Source: Syngnathus acus (Eukaryota > Chordata > Actinopteri > Syngnathiformes > Syngnathidae). Taken from it: a stretch of 64,000 nucleotides of DNA. Below are positions 48,422 through 60,868 of this stretch, one piece after another (position 1 is the first letter of the stretch; each line of letters begins with the position of its first letter). The position numbers and the translations under genes are program-made. Below the pieces are notes generated by a model. That model saw nothing but the letters and a program-made list of their open reading frames with translations. It made no database searches and was not told the DNA's origin. Location: the NCBI RefSeq assembly GCF_901709675.1, contig NC_051088.1, forward strand, positions 12,627,693 through 12,691,692, written 5' to 3'.

Positions 48422-50939
48422 CTAGAATGTGCAATTTCTGGAGAAATTGCGTGTGAAGGCGAAATGTATGAATAACTTCTTCGGGGAATGCTGCCGAATG
48501 ACGTTGAAACGTGTTGAATTACTTGAGAAATGTAGAAATTTTGGAGAATTTGTGTTGAATTTCAAAATAAAAGATGTGAAGTTTTTGGTAAGTGGGAAGT
48601 TGTGGAATAGGTAGGCAAAAGATGAACAGTTGAAAGTTGGAATGGGTTGAATCGGTTGAAAAATGTAGAAATGAGAAGGGAAAAAGGAATTGGGTGTGAA
48701 TTTCAAAATAAAAGATGTGAGGTTTTTGGGAAGTTGTGGAATAGGTAGAAAAATGATGAACAGTTGAAAGTTGGAATGGGTTGAATCGGTTGAAAAATGT
48801 AGAAATGAGATGGGGAAAAGGAATTGGGTGTGAATTTCAAAATAAAAGATATGAAGTTTTTGGTAAGTGGGAAGTTGTGGAATAGGTAGAAAAATGATGA
48901 ACAGTTGAAAGTTGGAATGGGTTGAATCGGTTGAAAAATGTAGAAATGAGAAGGGAAAAAGGAATTTGGTGTGAATTTCAAAATAAAAGATGTGAAGTTT
49001 TTGGTAAGTGGGAAGTTGTGGAATAGGTAGAAAAATGATGAACAGTTGAAAGTTGGAATGGGTTGAATCGGTTGAAAAATGTAGAAATGAGATGGGGAAA
49101 AGGAATTGGGTGTGAATTTCAAAATAAAAGATGTGAAGTTTTTGGTAAGTGGGAAGTTGTGGAATAGGTAGAAAAATGATGAACAGTTGAAAGTTGGAAT
49201 GGGTTGAATCGGTTGAAAAATGTAGAAATGAGAAGGGAAAAAGGAATTGGGTGTGAATTTCAAAATAAAAGATGTGAAGTTTTTGGGAAGTTGTGGAATA
49301 GGTAGAAAAATGATGAACAGTTGAAAGTTGGAATGGGTTGAATCGGTTGAAAAATGTAGAAATGAGAAGGGAAAAAGGAAATATTGGAGAATTGGGTGTG
49401 AATTTCAAAATAAAAGATGTGAAGTTTGTGGTAAATTGTGGAATAGGTAGAAAAATAATGAACAGTTGAAAGTTGGAATGGGTTGAATCGGTTGAAAAAT
49501 GTAGAAATGAGAAGGGAAAAAGGAAATATTGGAGAATTGGGTGTGAATTTCAAAATAAAAGATGTGAAGTTTTTGGTAAGTGGGAAGTTGTGGAATAGGT
49601 AGAAAATGATGAACAGTTGAAAGTTGGAATGGGTTGAATCGGTTGAAAAATGTAGAAATGAGAAGGGAAAAAGGAATTGGGTGTGAATTTCAAAATAAAA
49701 GATGTGAAGTTTTTGGGAAGTTGTGGAATAGGTAGAAAAATGATGAACAGTTGAAAGTTGGAATGGGTTGAATCGGTTGAAAAATGTAGAAATGAGAAGG
49801 GAAAAAGGAAATATTGGAGAATTGGGTGTGAATTTCAAAATAAAAGATGTGAAGTTTTTGGTAAGTGGGAAGTTGTGGAATAGGTAGAAAAATGATGAAC
49901 AGTTGAAAGTTGGAATGGGTTGAATCGGTTGAAAAATGTAGAAATGAGAAGGGAAAAAGGAAATATTGGAGAATTGGGTGTGAATTTCAAAATAAAAGAT
50001 GTGAAGTTTTTGGTAAGTGGGAAGTTGTGGAATAGGTAGAAAATGATGAACAGTTGAAAGTTGGAATGGGTTGAATCGGTTGAAAAATGTAGAAATGAGA
50101 AAGGAAAAAGGAATTGGGTGTGAATTTCAAAATAAAAGATGTGAAGTTTTTGGTAAGTGGGAAGTTGTGGAATAGGTAGAAAAATGATGAACAGTTGAAA
50201 GTTGGAATGGGTTGAATCGGTTGAAAAATGTAGAAATGAGAAGGGAAAAAGGAAATATTGGAGAATTGGGTGTGAATTTCAAAATAAAAGATGTGAAGTT
50301 TTTGGTAAGTGGGAAGTTGTGGAATAGGTAGAAAAATGATGAACAGTTGAAAGTTGGAATGGGTTGAATCGGTTGAAAAATGTAGAAATGAGAAGGGAAA
50401 AAGGAAATATTGGAGAATTGGGTGTGAATTTCAAAATAAAAGATGTGAAGTTTTTGGTAAGTGGGAAGTTGTGGAATAGGTAGGCAAAAGATGAACAGTT
50501 GAAAGTTGGAATGGGTTGAATCGGTTGAAAAATGTAGAAATTAGAGTAGAAAAACGGAATTTTAGAGAATTTTGGTTGAATTTCAAAATAAAAGATGTGA
50601 AGTTTTTGGTAAGTGGGAAGTTGTGGAATAGGTAGGCAAAAGATGAACAGTTGAAAGTTGGAATGGGTTGAATCGGTTGAAAAATGTAGAAATGAGACGT
50701 GAAAAACGAAATTTTGTGAAATGTCGAATGTGACATTAAGAATGAATGGGGAAAAATTTGTCGGAATTCTGGGAATTCTGCGAAAACGGAAAATTTTCGG
50801 AACGAGAAAAATGGAAGCGCTCATGTCGTGAATATTTGGAATACGTGAAAAGTGGAATGGAGTGAATCGGATGAATTATGTGGAAGAAGAAGCGGGACAA
50901 AAAAGTGAGGAGAATAAAATATAATAATAATAATAATAA
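48422..50939 (-). repeat. Array unit 8 (about 15 monomers, longest unit)
   Basis: Starts like unit 6, then carries a longer run of GAAGGGAAAAAGGAAATATTGG-type monomers. Expansion is internal, as the head and tail are single. Confidence 0.75.
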
Positions 50940-53081
50940 CTAGAATGTGCAATTTCTGGAGAAATTGCGTGTGAAGGCGAAATGTATGAATAACTTCTTC
51001 GGGGAATGCTGCCGAATGACGTTGAAACGTGTTGAATTACTTGAGAAATGTAGAAAATTTGGAGAATTGGTGGTGAATTTCAAAATTGAAAGTTTGGAAT
51101 ATTTGGTAAGTGGGAAGTTGTGGAATAGGTAGGCAAAAGATGAACAGTTGAAAGTTGGAATGGGTTGAATCGGTTGAAAAATGTAGAAATTAGAGTAGAA
51201 AACGAAATTTTGGAGAATTTGGTCGAATTTCAAATTTGAAATTACAATTGAAATTTGGAATGGGTTGAATCGGTAGAAAAAAGTAGAAATTCGAGTAGAA
51301 AAACGAAATTTTGAAGAATTTGGTCGAATTTCAAATTTGAAAATTTGTAATTACAATTGAAAGTTGGAAATGGGTTGAATCGGTTGAAAAATGTAGAAAT
51401 TAGAGTAGAAAAACGAAATTATGGAAAATTTGGTCGAATTTCAAATTGGAAAATTAGGAATTACAATTGAAACTTGGAATGGGTTGAATCGGTTGAAAAA
51501 TATAGAAATTAGAGTAGAAAAACGAGAATTTGGAGAATTTGGTCGAATTTCAAATTAGAAAGTTTGGAATTACAATTGAAAGTTGGAATGGGATGAATCG
51601 GTTAAAAAATGTGGAAATTAGAGTAGAAAAACGAAATTTTGGAGAATTTGGTCGAATTTCAAATTAGAAAATTCGGAATTACAATTGAAAGTTGGAATCG
51701 GTTGAATCAGTTGAAAAATGTATAAATTAGAGTAGAAAAACAAAATTTTGGAGAATTTGGTCGAATTTCAAATTTGAAAATTAGGAATTACAATTGAAAC
51801 TTGGAATGGGTTGAATCGGTTGAAAAATATAGAAATTAGAGTAGAAAAACGAGAATTTGGAGAATTTGGTCGAATTTCAAATTTGAAAATTAGGAATTAC
51901 AATTGAAAGTTGGAATGGGTTGAATCGGTTGAAAAATGTAGAAATTAGAGTAGAAAAACGGAATTTAGGAGAATTTGGTCGAATTTCAAATTTTCTGTAA
52001 GTGGGAAGTTGTGGAATAGGTAGGCAAAAGGTTGAAAGTTGGAATGGGTTGAATCGGTTGAAAAATGTAGAAATTAGAGTAGAAAAACGAAATTTTGGAG
52101 AATTTGGTTGAATTTCAAATTTGGAATTTTTGGTAAGTGGGAAGTTGTGGAATAGGTAGGCAAAAGGTTGAAAGTTGGAATGGGTTGAATCGGTTGAAAA
52201 ATGTAGAAATTAGAGTAGAAAAACGAAATTTTGGAGAATTTGGTTGAATTTCAAATTTGGAATTTTTGGTATGTGGGAAGTTGTGGAATAGGTAGGCAAA
52301 AGGTTGAAAGTTGGAATGGGTTGAATCGGTTGAAAAATGTAGAAATTAGAGTAGAAAAACGAAATTTGAGAATTTGGTTGAATTTCAAATTTGGAATTTT
52401 TGTTAAGTGGGAAGTTGTGGAATAGGTAGGCGAAAGGTTGAAAGTTGGAATGGGTTGAATCGGTTGAAAAATGTAGAAATTAGAGTAGAAAAACGAGATT
52501 TTAGAGAATTTTGGTTGAATTTCAAATTTGAAAATTTGGAATTTTTGGTAAGTGGGAAGTTGTGGAATAGGTAGGCAAAAGGATGAACAGTTGAAAGTTG
52601 GAATGGGTTGAATCGGTTGAAAAATGTAGAAATTAGAGTAGAAAAACGAAATTTTAGAGAATTTTGGTTGAATTTCAAATTTGGAATTTTTGGTAAGTGG
52701 GAAGTTGTGGAATAGGTAGGCAAAAGGTTGAACAGTTGAAAGTTGGAATGGGTTGAATCGGTTGAAAAATGTAGAAATGAGAGGTGAAAAACGAAATTTT
52801 ATGAAATGTCGAATGTGACATTAAGAATGAATGGGGAAAAATTTGTCGGAATTCTGGGAATTTTGCGAAAACGGAAAATTTTCGGAACGAGAAAAATGGA
52901 AGCGCTCGTGTCGTGAATATTTGGAATACGTGAAAAGTGGAATGGAGTGAATCGGATGAATTTTGTGGAAGAAGAAGCGTGTCAAAAAAGTGTGGAGAAT
53001 AAAAGAGAATAATAATAATAATAATAATAATAGAGAATGGTGTAGAATAACATATGTGTGAAGGCCATCGCCTTCACACAA
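50940..53081 (-). repeat. Array unit 9 (14 monomers, 2142 bp)
   Basis: Monomer order as in unit 1, with a terminal hairpin at 53055-53080. Nearly identical to units 10 and 11. Confidence 0.8.
53055..53080. repeat. Terminal hairpin of unit 9
   Basis: Standard 26-nt hairpin, perfect 11-bp arms and CATC loop, directly followed by ACTAG. Confidence 0.9.
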
Positions 53082-55223
53082 CTAGAATGTGCAATTTCTG
53101 GAGAAATTGCGTGTGAAGGCGAAATGTATGAATAACTTCTTCGGGGAATGCTGCCGAATGACGTTGAAACGTGTTGAATTACTTGAGAAATGTAGAAAAT
53201 TTGGAGAATTGGTGGTGAATTTCAAAATTGAAAGTTTGGAATATTTGGTAAGTGGGAAGTTGTGGAATAGGTAGGCAAAAGATGAACAGTTGAAAGTTGG
53301 AATGGGTTGAATCGGTTGAAAAATGTAGAAATTAGAGTAGAAAACGAAATTTTGGAGAATTTGGTCGAATTTCAAATTTGAAATTACAATTGAAATTTGG
53401 AATGGGTTGAATCGGTAGAAAAAAGTAGAAATTCGAGTAGAAAAACGAAATTTTGAAGAATTTGGTCGAATTTCAAATTTGAAAATTTGTAATTACAATT
53501 GAAAGTTGGAAATGGGTTGAATCGGTTGAAAAATGTAGAAATTAGAGTAGAAAAACGAAATTATGGAAAATTTGGTCGAATTTCAAATTGGAAAATTAGG
53601 AATTACAATTGAAACTTGGAATGGGTTGAATCGGTTGAAAAATATAGAAATTAGAGTAGAAAAACGAGAATTTGGAGAATTTGGTCGAATTTCAAATTAG
53701 AAAGTTTGGAATTACAATTGAAAGTTGGAATGGGATGAATCGGTTAAAAAATGTGGAAATTAGAGTAGAAAAACGAAATTTTGGAGAATTTGGTCGAATT
53801 TCAAATTAGAAAATTCGGAATTACAATTGAAAGTTGGAATCGGTTGAATCAGTTGAAAAATGTATAAATTAGAGTAGAAAAACAAAATTTTGGAGAATTT
53901 GGTCGAATTTCAAATTTGAAAATTAGGAATTACAATTGAAACTTGGAATGGGTTGAATCGGTTGAAAAATATAGAAATTAGAGTAGAAAAACGAGAATTT
54001 GGAGAATTTGGTCGAATTTCAAATTTGAAAATTAGGAATTACAATTGAAAGTTGGAATGGGTTGAATCGGTTGAAAAATGTAGAAATTAGAGTAGAAAAA
54101 CGGAATTTAGGAGAATTTGGTCGAATTTCAAATTTTCTGTAAGTGGGAAGTTGTGGAATAGGTAGGCAAAAGGTTGAAAGTTGGAATGGGTTGAATCGGT
54201 TGAAAAATGTAGAAATTAGAGTAGAAAAACGAAATTTTGGAGAATTTGGTTGAATTTCAAATTTGGAATTTTTGGTAAGTGGGAAGTTGTGGAATAGGTA
54301 GGCAAAAGGTTGAAAGTTGGAATGGGTTGAATCGGTTGAAAAATGTAGAAATTAGAGTAGAAAAACGAAATTTTGGAGAATTTGGTTGAATTTCAAATTT
54401 GGAATTTTTGGTATGTGGGAAGTTGTGGAATAGGTAGGCAAAAGGTTGAAAGTTGGAATGGGTTGAATCGGTTGAAAAATGTAGAAATTAGAGTAGAAAA
54501 ACGAAATTTGAGAATTTGGTTGAATTTCAAATTTGGAATTTTTGTTAAGTGGGAAGTTGTGGAATAGGTAGGCGAAAGGTTGAAAGTTGGAATGGGTTGA
54601 ATCGGTTGAAAAATGTAGAAATTAGAGTAGAAAAACGAGATTTTAGAGAATTTTGGTTGAATTTCAAATTTGAAAATTTGGAATTTTTGGTAAGTGGGAA
54701 GTTGTGGAATAGGTAGGCAAAAGGATGAACAGTTGAAAGTTGGAATGGGTTGAATCGGTTGAAAAATGTAGAAATTAGAGTAGAAAAACGAAATTTTAGA
54801 GAATTTTGGTTGAATTTCAAATTTGGAATTTTTGGTAAGTGGGAAGTTGTGGAATAGGTAGGCAAAAGGTTGAACAGTTGAAAGTTGGAATGGGTTGAAT
54901 CGGTTGAAAAATGTAGAAATGAGAGGTGAAAAACGAAATTTTATGAAATGTCGAATGTGACATTAAGAATGAATGGGGAAAAATTTGTCGGAATTCTGGG
55001 AATTTTGCGAAAACGGAAAATTTTCGGAACGAGAAAAATGGAAGCGCTCGTGTCGTGAATATTTGGAATACGTGAAAAGTGGAATGGAGTGAATCGGATG
55101 AATTTTGTGGAAGAAGAAGCGTGTCAAAAAAGTGTGGAGAATAAAAGAGAATAATAATAATAATAATAATAATAGAGAATGGTGTAGAATAACATATGTG
55201 TGAAGGCCATCGCCTTCACACAA
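53082..55223 (-). repeat. Array unit 10 (14 monomers, 2142 bp)
   Basis: Same length as unit 9 and, by inspection, almost base-identical, ending in a single hairpin at 55197-55222. Confidence 0.8.
55197..55222. repeat. Terminal hairpin of unit 10
   Basis: Standard 26-nt hairpin, directly followed by ACTAG. Confidence 0.9.
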
Positions 55224-57492
55224 CTAGAATGTGCAATTTCTGGAGAAATTGCGTGTGAAGGCGAAATGTATGAATAACTTCTTCGGGGAATGCTGCCGAA
55301 TGACGTTGAAACGTGTTGAATTACTTGAGAAATGTAGAAAATTTGGAGAATTGGTGGTGAATTTCAAAATTGAAAGTTTGGAATATTTGGTAAGTGGGAA
55401 GTTGTGGAATAGGTAGGCAAAAGATGAACAGTTGAAAGTTGGAATGGGTTGAATCGGTTGAAAAATGTAGAAATTAGAGTAGAAAACGAAATTTTGGAGA
55501 ATTTGGTCGAATTTCAAATTTGAAATTACAATTGAAATTTGGAATGGGTTGAATCGGTAGAAAAAAGTAGAAATTCGAGTAGAAAAACGAAATTTTGAAG
55601 AATTTGGTCGAATTTCAAATTTGAAAATTTGTAATTACAATTGAAAGTTGGAAATGGGTTGAATCGGTTGAAAAATGTAGAAATTAGAGTAGAAAAACGA
55701 AATTATGGAAAATTTGGTCGAATTTCAAATTGGAAAATTAGGAATTACAATTGAAACTTGGAATGGGTTGAATCGGTTGAAAAATATAGAAATTAGAGTA
55801 GAAAAACGAGAATTTGGAGAATTTGGTCGAATTTCAAATTAGAAAGTTTGGAATTACAATTGAAAGTTGGAATGGGATGAATCGGTTAAAAAATGTGGAA
55901 ATTAGAGTAGAAAAACGAAATTTTGGAGAATTTGGTCGAATTTCAAATTAGAAAATTCGGAATTACAATTGAAAGTTGGAATCGGTTGAATCAGTTGAAA
56001 AATGTATAAATTAGAGTAGAAAAACAAAATTTTGGAGAATTTGGTCGAATTTCAAATTTGAAAATTAGGAATTACAATTGAAACTTGGAATGGGTTGAAT
56101 CGGTTGAAAAATATAGAAATTAGAGTAGAAAAACGAGAATTTGGAGAATTTGGTCGAATTTCAAATTTGAAAATTAGGAATTACAATTGAAAGTTGGAAT
56201 GGGTTGAATCGGTTGAAAAATGTAGAAATTAGAGTAGAAAAACGGAATTTAGGAGAATTTGGTCGAATTTCAAATTTTCTGTAAGTGGGAAGTTGTGGAA
56301 TAGGTAGGCAAAAGGTTGAAAGTTGGAATGGGTTGAATCGGTTGAAAAATGTAGAAATTAGAGTAGAAAAACGAAATTTTGGAGAATTTGGTTGAATTTC
56401 AAATTTGGAATTTTTGGTAAGTGGGAAGTTGTGGAATAGGTAGGCAAAAGGTTGAAAGTTGGAATGGGTTGAATCGGTTGAAAAATGTAGAAATTAGAGT
56501 AGAAAAACGAAATTTTGGAGAATTTGGTTGAATTTCAAATTTGGAATTTTTGGTATGTGGGAAGTTGTGGAATAGGTAGGCAAAAGGTTGAAAGTTGGAA
56601 TGGGTTGAATCGGTTGAAAAATGTAGAAATTAGAGTAGAAAAACGAAATTTGAGAATTTGGTTGAATTTCAAATTTGGAATTTTTGTTAAGTGGGAAGTT
56701 GTGGAATAGGTAGGCGAAAGGTTGAAAGTTGGAATGGGTTGAATCGGTTGAAAAATGTAGAAATTAGAGTAGAAAAAACGAGATTTTAGAGAATTTTGGT
56801 TGAATTTCAAATTTGAAAATTTGGAATTTTTGGTAAGTGGGAAGTTGTGGAATAGGTAGGCAAAAGGATGAACAGTTGAAAGTTGGAATGGGTTGAATCG
56901 GTTGAAAAATGTAGAAATTAGAGTAGAAAAACGAAATTTTAGAGAATTTTGGTTGAATTTCAAATTTGGAATTTTTGGTAAGTGGGAAGTTGTGGAATAG
57001 GTAGGCAAAAGGTTGAACAGTTGAAAGTTGGAATGGGTTGAATCGGTTGAAAAATGTAGAAATGAGAGGTGAAAAACGAAATTTTATGAAATGTCGAATG
57101 TGACATTAAGAATGAATGGGGAAAAATTTGTCGGAATTCTGGGAATTTTGCGAAAACGGAAAATTTTCGGAACGAGAAAAATGGAAGCGCTCGTGTCGTG
57201 AATATTTGGAATACGTGAAAAGTGGAATGGAGTGAATCGGATGAATTTTGTGGAAGAAGAAGCGTGTCAAAAAAGTGTGGAGAATAAAAGAGAATAATAA
57301 TAATAATAATAATAATAGAGAATGGTGTAGAATAACATATGTGTGAAGGCCATCGCCTTCACACAATAATAATAAAGTGAAAAAGTAGAATAACATATGT
57401 GTGAAGGCCATCGCCTTCACACAATAATAATAATAATAATAAAGTGAATGGAGTAGAATAACATATGTGTGAAGGCCATCGCCTTCACACAA
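55224..57492 (-). repeat. Array unit 11 (14 monomers, three hairpins)
   Basis: Matches unit 10 except for single-base differences (one extra A in an A run near 56776) and two additional hairpin copies at its end. Confidence 0.8.
57340..57491. repeat. Cluster of three terminal hairpins
   Basis: Standard hairpins at 57340-57365, 57398-57423 and 57466-57491, separated by AATAAT-rich spacers with AAAGTGAA inserts. Confidence 0.9.
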
Positions 57493-59430
57493 CTAGAATG
57501 TGCAATTTCTGGAGAAATTGCGTGTGAAGGCGAAATGTATGAATAACTTCTTCGGGGAATGTAAGTGGGAAGTTGTGGAATAGGTAGGCAAAAGGTTGAA
57601 AGTTGGAATGGGTTGAATCGGTTGAAAAATGTAGAAATGAGAAGGGAAAAAGGAATTGGGTGTGAATTTCAAAATAAAAGATGTGAAGTTTTTGGTAAGT
57701 TGTGGAATAGGTAGAAAAATGATGAACAGTTGAAAGTTGGAATGGGTTGAATCGGTTGAAAAATGTAGAAATGAGAAGGGAAAAAGGAATTGGGTGTGAA
57801 TTTCAAAATAAAAGATGTGAAGTTTTTGGTAAGTGGGAAGTTGTGGAATAGGTAGAAAAATGATGAACAGTTGAAAGTTGGAATGGGTTGAATCGGTTGA
57901 AAAATGTAGAAATGAGAAGGGAAAAAGGAATTGGGTGTGAATTTCAAAATAAAAGATGGGAAGTTTTTGGGAAGTTGTGGAATAGGTAGAAAAATGATGA
58001 ACAGTTGAAAGTTGGAATGGGTTGAATCGGTTGAAAAATGTAGAAATGAGAAGGGAAAAAGGAAATATTGGAGAATTGGGTGTGAATTTCAAAATAAAAG
58101 ATGTGAAGTTTTTGGTAAATTGTGGAATAGGTAGAAAAATGATGAACAGTTGAAAGTTGGAATGGGTTGAATCGGTTGAAAAATGTAGAAATGAGAAGGG
58201 AAAAAGGAATTGGGTGTGAATTTCAAAATAAAAGATGTGAAGTTTTTGGTAAGTGGGAAGTTGTAGAATAGGTAGAAAAATGATGAACAGTTGAAAGTTG
58301 GAATGGGTTGAATCGGTTGAAAAATGTAGAAATGAGAAGGGAAAAAGGAATTGGGTGTGAATTTCAAAATAAAAGATGGGAAGTTTTTGGGAAGTTGTGG
58401 AATAGGTAGAAAAATGATGAACAGTTGAAAGTTGGAATGGGTTGAATCGGTTGAAAAATGTAGAAATGAGAAGGGAAAAAGGAATTGGGTGTGAATTTCA
58501 AAATAAAAGATGTGAAGTTTTTGGTAAATTGTGGAATAGGTAGAAAAATAATGAACAGTTGAAAGTTGGAATGGGTTGAATCGGTTGAAAAATGTAGAAA
58601 TGAGAAGGGAAAAAGGAAATATTGGAGAATTGGGTGTGAATTTCAAAATAAAAGATGTGAAGTTTTTGGTAAGTGGGAAGTTGTGGAATAGGTAGAAAAA
58701 TGATGAACAGTTGAAAGTTGGAATGGGTTGAATCGGTTGAAAAATGTAGAAATGAGAAGGGAAAAAGGAATTGGGTGTGAATTTCAAAATAAAAGATGTG
58801 AAGTTTTTGGTAAGTTGTGGAATAGGTAGAAAAATGATGAACAGTTGAAAGTTGGAATGGGTTGAATCGGTTGAAAAATGTAGAAATTAGAGTAGAAAAA
58901 CGGAATTTTAGAGAATTTTGGTTGGATTTCAAAATAAAAGATGTGAAGTTTTTGGTAAGTGGGAAGTTGTGGAATAGGTAGGCAAAAGATGAACAGTTGA
59001 AAGTTGGAATGGGTTGAATCGGTTGAAAAATGTAGAAATTAGAGTAGAAAAACGGAATTTTAGAGAATTTTGGTTGAATTTCAAAATAAAAGATGTGAAG
59101 TTTTTGGTAAGTGGGAAGTTGTGGAATAGGTAGGCAAAAGATGAACACAGTTGAAAGTTGGAATGGGTTGAATCGGTTGAAAAATGTAGAAATGAGAGGT
59201 GAAAAACGAAATTTTGTGAAATGTCGAATGTGACATTAAGAATGAATGGGGAAAAATTTGTCGGAATTCTGGGAATTCTGCGAAAACGGAAAATTTTCGG
59301 AACGAGAAAAATGGAAGCGCTCATGTCGTGAATATTTGGAATACGTGAAAAGTGGAATGGAGTGAATCGGATGAATTATGTGGAAGAAGAAGCGGGACAA
59401 AAAAGTGAGGAGAATAAAATATAATAATAA
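57493..59430 (-). repeat. Array unit 12 (12 monomers, short head)
   Basis: Short head as in units 2 and 7. Nearly identical to unit 14 through to the tail, including the GATGGGAAG, TTGTAGAATAGG and ATGAACACAGTTG variants. No hairpin. Confidence 0.8.
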
Positions 59431-60868
59431 CTAGAATGTGCAATTTCTGGAGAAATTGCGTGTGAAGGCGAAATGTATGAATCACTTCTTCGGGGAATGC
59501 TGCCGAATGACGTTGAAACGTGTTGAATTACTTGAGAAATGTAGAAATTTTGGAGAATTTGTGTTGAATTTCAAAATAAAAGATGTGAAGTTTTTGGTAA
59601 GTGGGAAGTTGTGGAATAGGTAGGCAAAAGATGAACAGTTGAAAGTTGGAATGGGTTGAATCGGTTGAAAAATGTAGAAATGAGAAGGGAAAAAGGAATT
59701 GGGTGTGAATTTCAAAATAAAAGATGTGAAGTTTTTGGTAAGTGGGAAGTTGTGGAATAGGTAGAAAAATGATGAACAGTTGAAAGTTGGAATGGGTTGA
59801 ATCGGTTGAAAAATGTAGAAATGAGAAGGGAAAAAGGAATTTGGTGTGAATTTCAAAATAAAAGATGTGAAGTTTTTGGTAAGTTGTGGAATAGGTAGAA
59901 AGATAATGAACAGTTGAAAGTTGGAATGGGTTGAATCGGTTGAAAAATGTAGAAATGAGAAGGGAAAAAGGGAATATTGGAGAATTGGGTGTGAATTTCA
60001 AAATAAAAGATGTGAAGTTTTTGGGAAGTGGGAAGTTGTGGAATAGGTAGGCAAAAGATGAACAGTTGAAAGTTGGAATGGGTTGAATCGGTTGAAAAAT
60101 GTAGAAATTAGAGTAGAAAAACGGAATTTTAGAGAATTTTGGTTGAATTTCAAAATAAAAGATGTGAAGTTTTTGGTAAGTGGGAAGTTGTGGAATAGGT
60201 AGGCAAAAGATGAACAGTTGAAAGTTGGAATGGGTTGAATCGGTTGAAAAATGTAGAAATTAGAGTAGAAAAACGGAATTTTAGAGAATTTTGGTTGAAT
60301 TTCAAAATAAAAGATGTGAAGTTTTTGGTAAGTGGGAAGTTGTGGAATAGGTAGGCAAAAGATGAACAGTTGAAAGTTGGAATGGGTTGAATCGGTTGAA
60401 AAATGTAGAAATTAGAGTAGAAAAACGGAATTTTAGAGAATTTTGGTTGAATTTCAAAATAAAAGATGTGAAGTTTTTGGTAAGTGGGAAGTTGTGGAAT
60501 AGGTAGGCAAAAGGTTGAACAGTTGAAAGTTGGAATGGGTTGAATCGGTTGAAAAATGTAGAAATGAGAGGTGAAAAACGAAATTTTGTGAAATGTCGAA
60601 TGTGACATTAAGAATGAATGGGGAAAAATTTGTCGGAATTCTGGGAATTTTGCGAAAACGGAAAATTTTCGGAACGAGAAAAATGGAAGCGCTCGTGTCG
60701 TGAATATTTGGAATACGTGAAAAGTGGAATGGAGTGAATCGGATGAATTTTGTGGAAGAAGAAGCGTGTCAAAAAAGTGTGGAGAATAAAATAGAAGAAT
60801 AATAATAATAATAATAATAGAGAATGGTGTAGAATAACATATGTGTGAAGGCCATCGCCTTCACACAA
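59431..60868 (-). repeat. Array unit 13 (7 monomers)
   Basis: Full head, mixed monomer types, standard tail and one hairpin at 60842-60867. Confidence 0.75.
60842..60867. repeat. Terminal hairpin of unit 13
   Basis: Standard 26-nt hairpin, directly followed by ACTAG. Confidence 0.9.
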
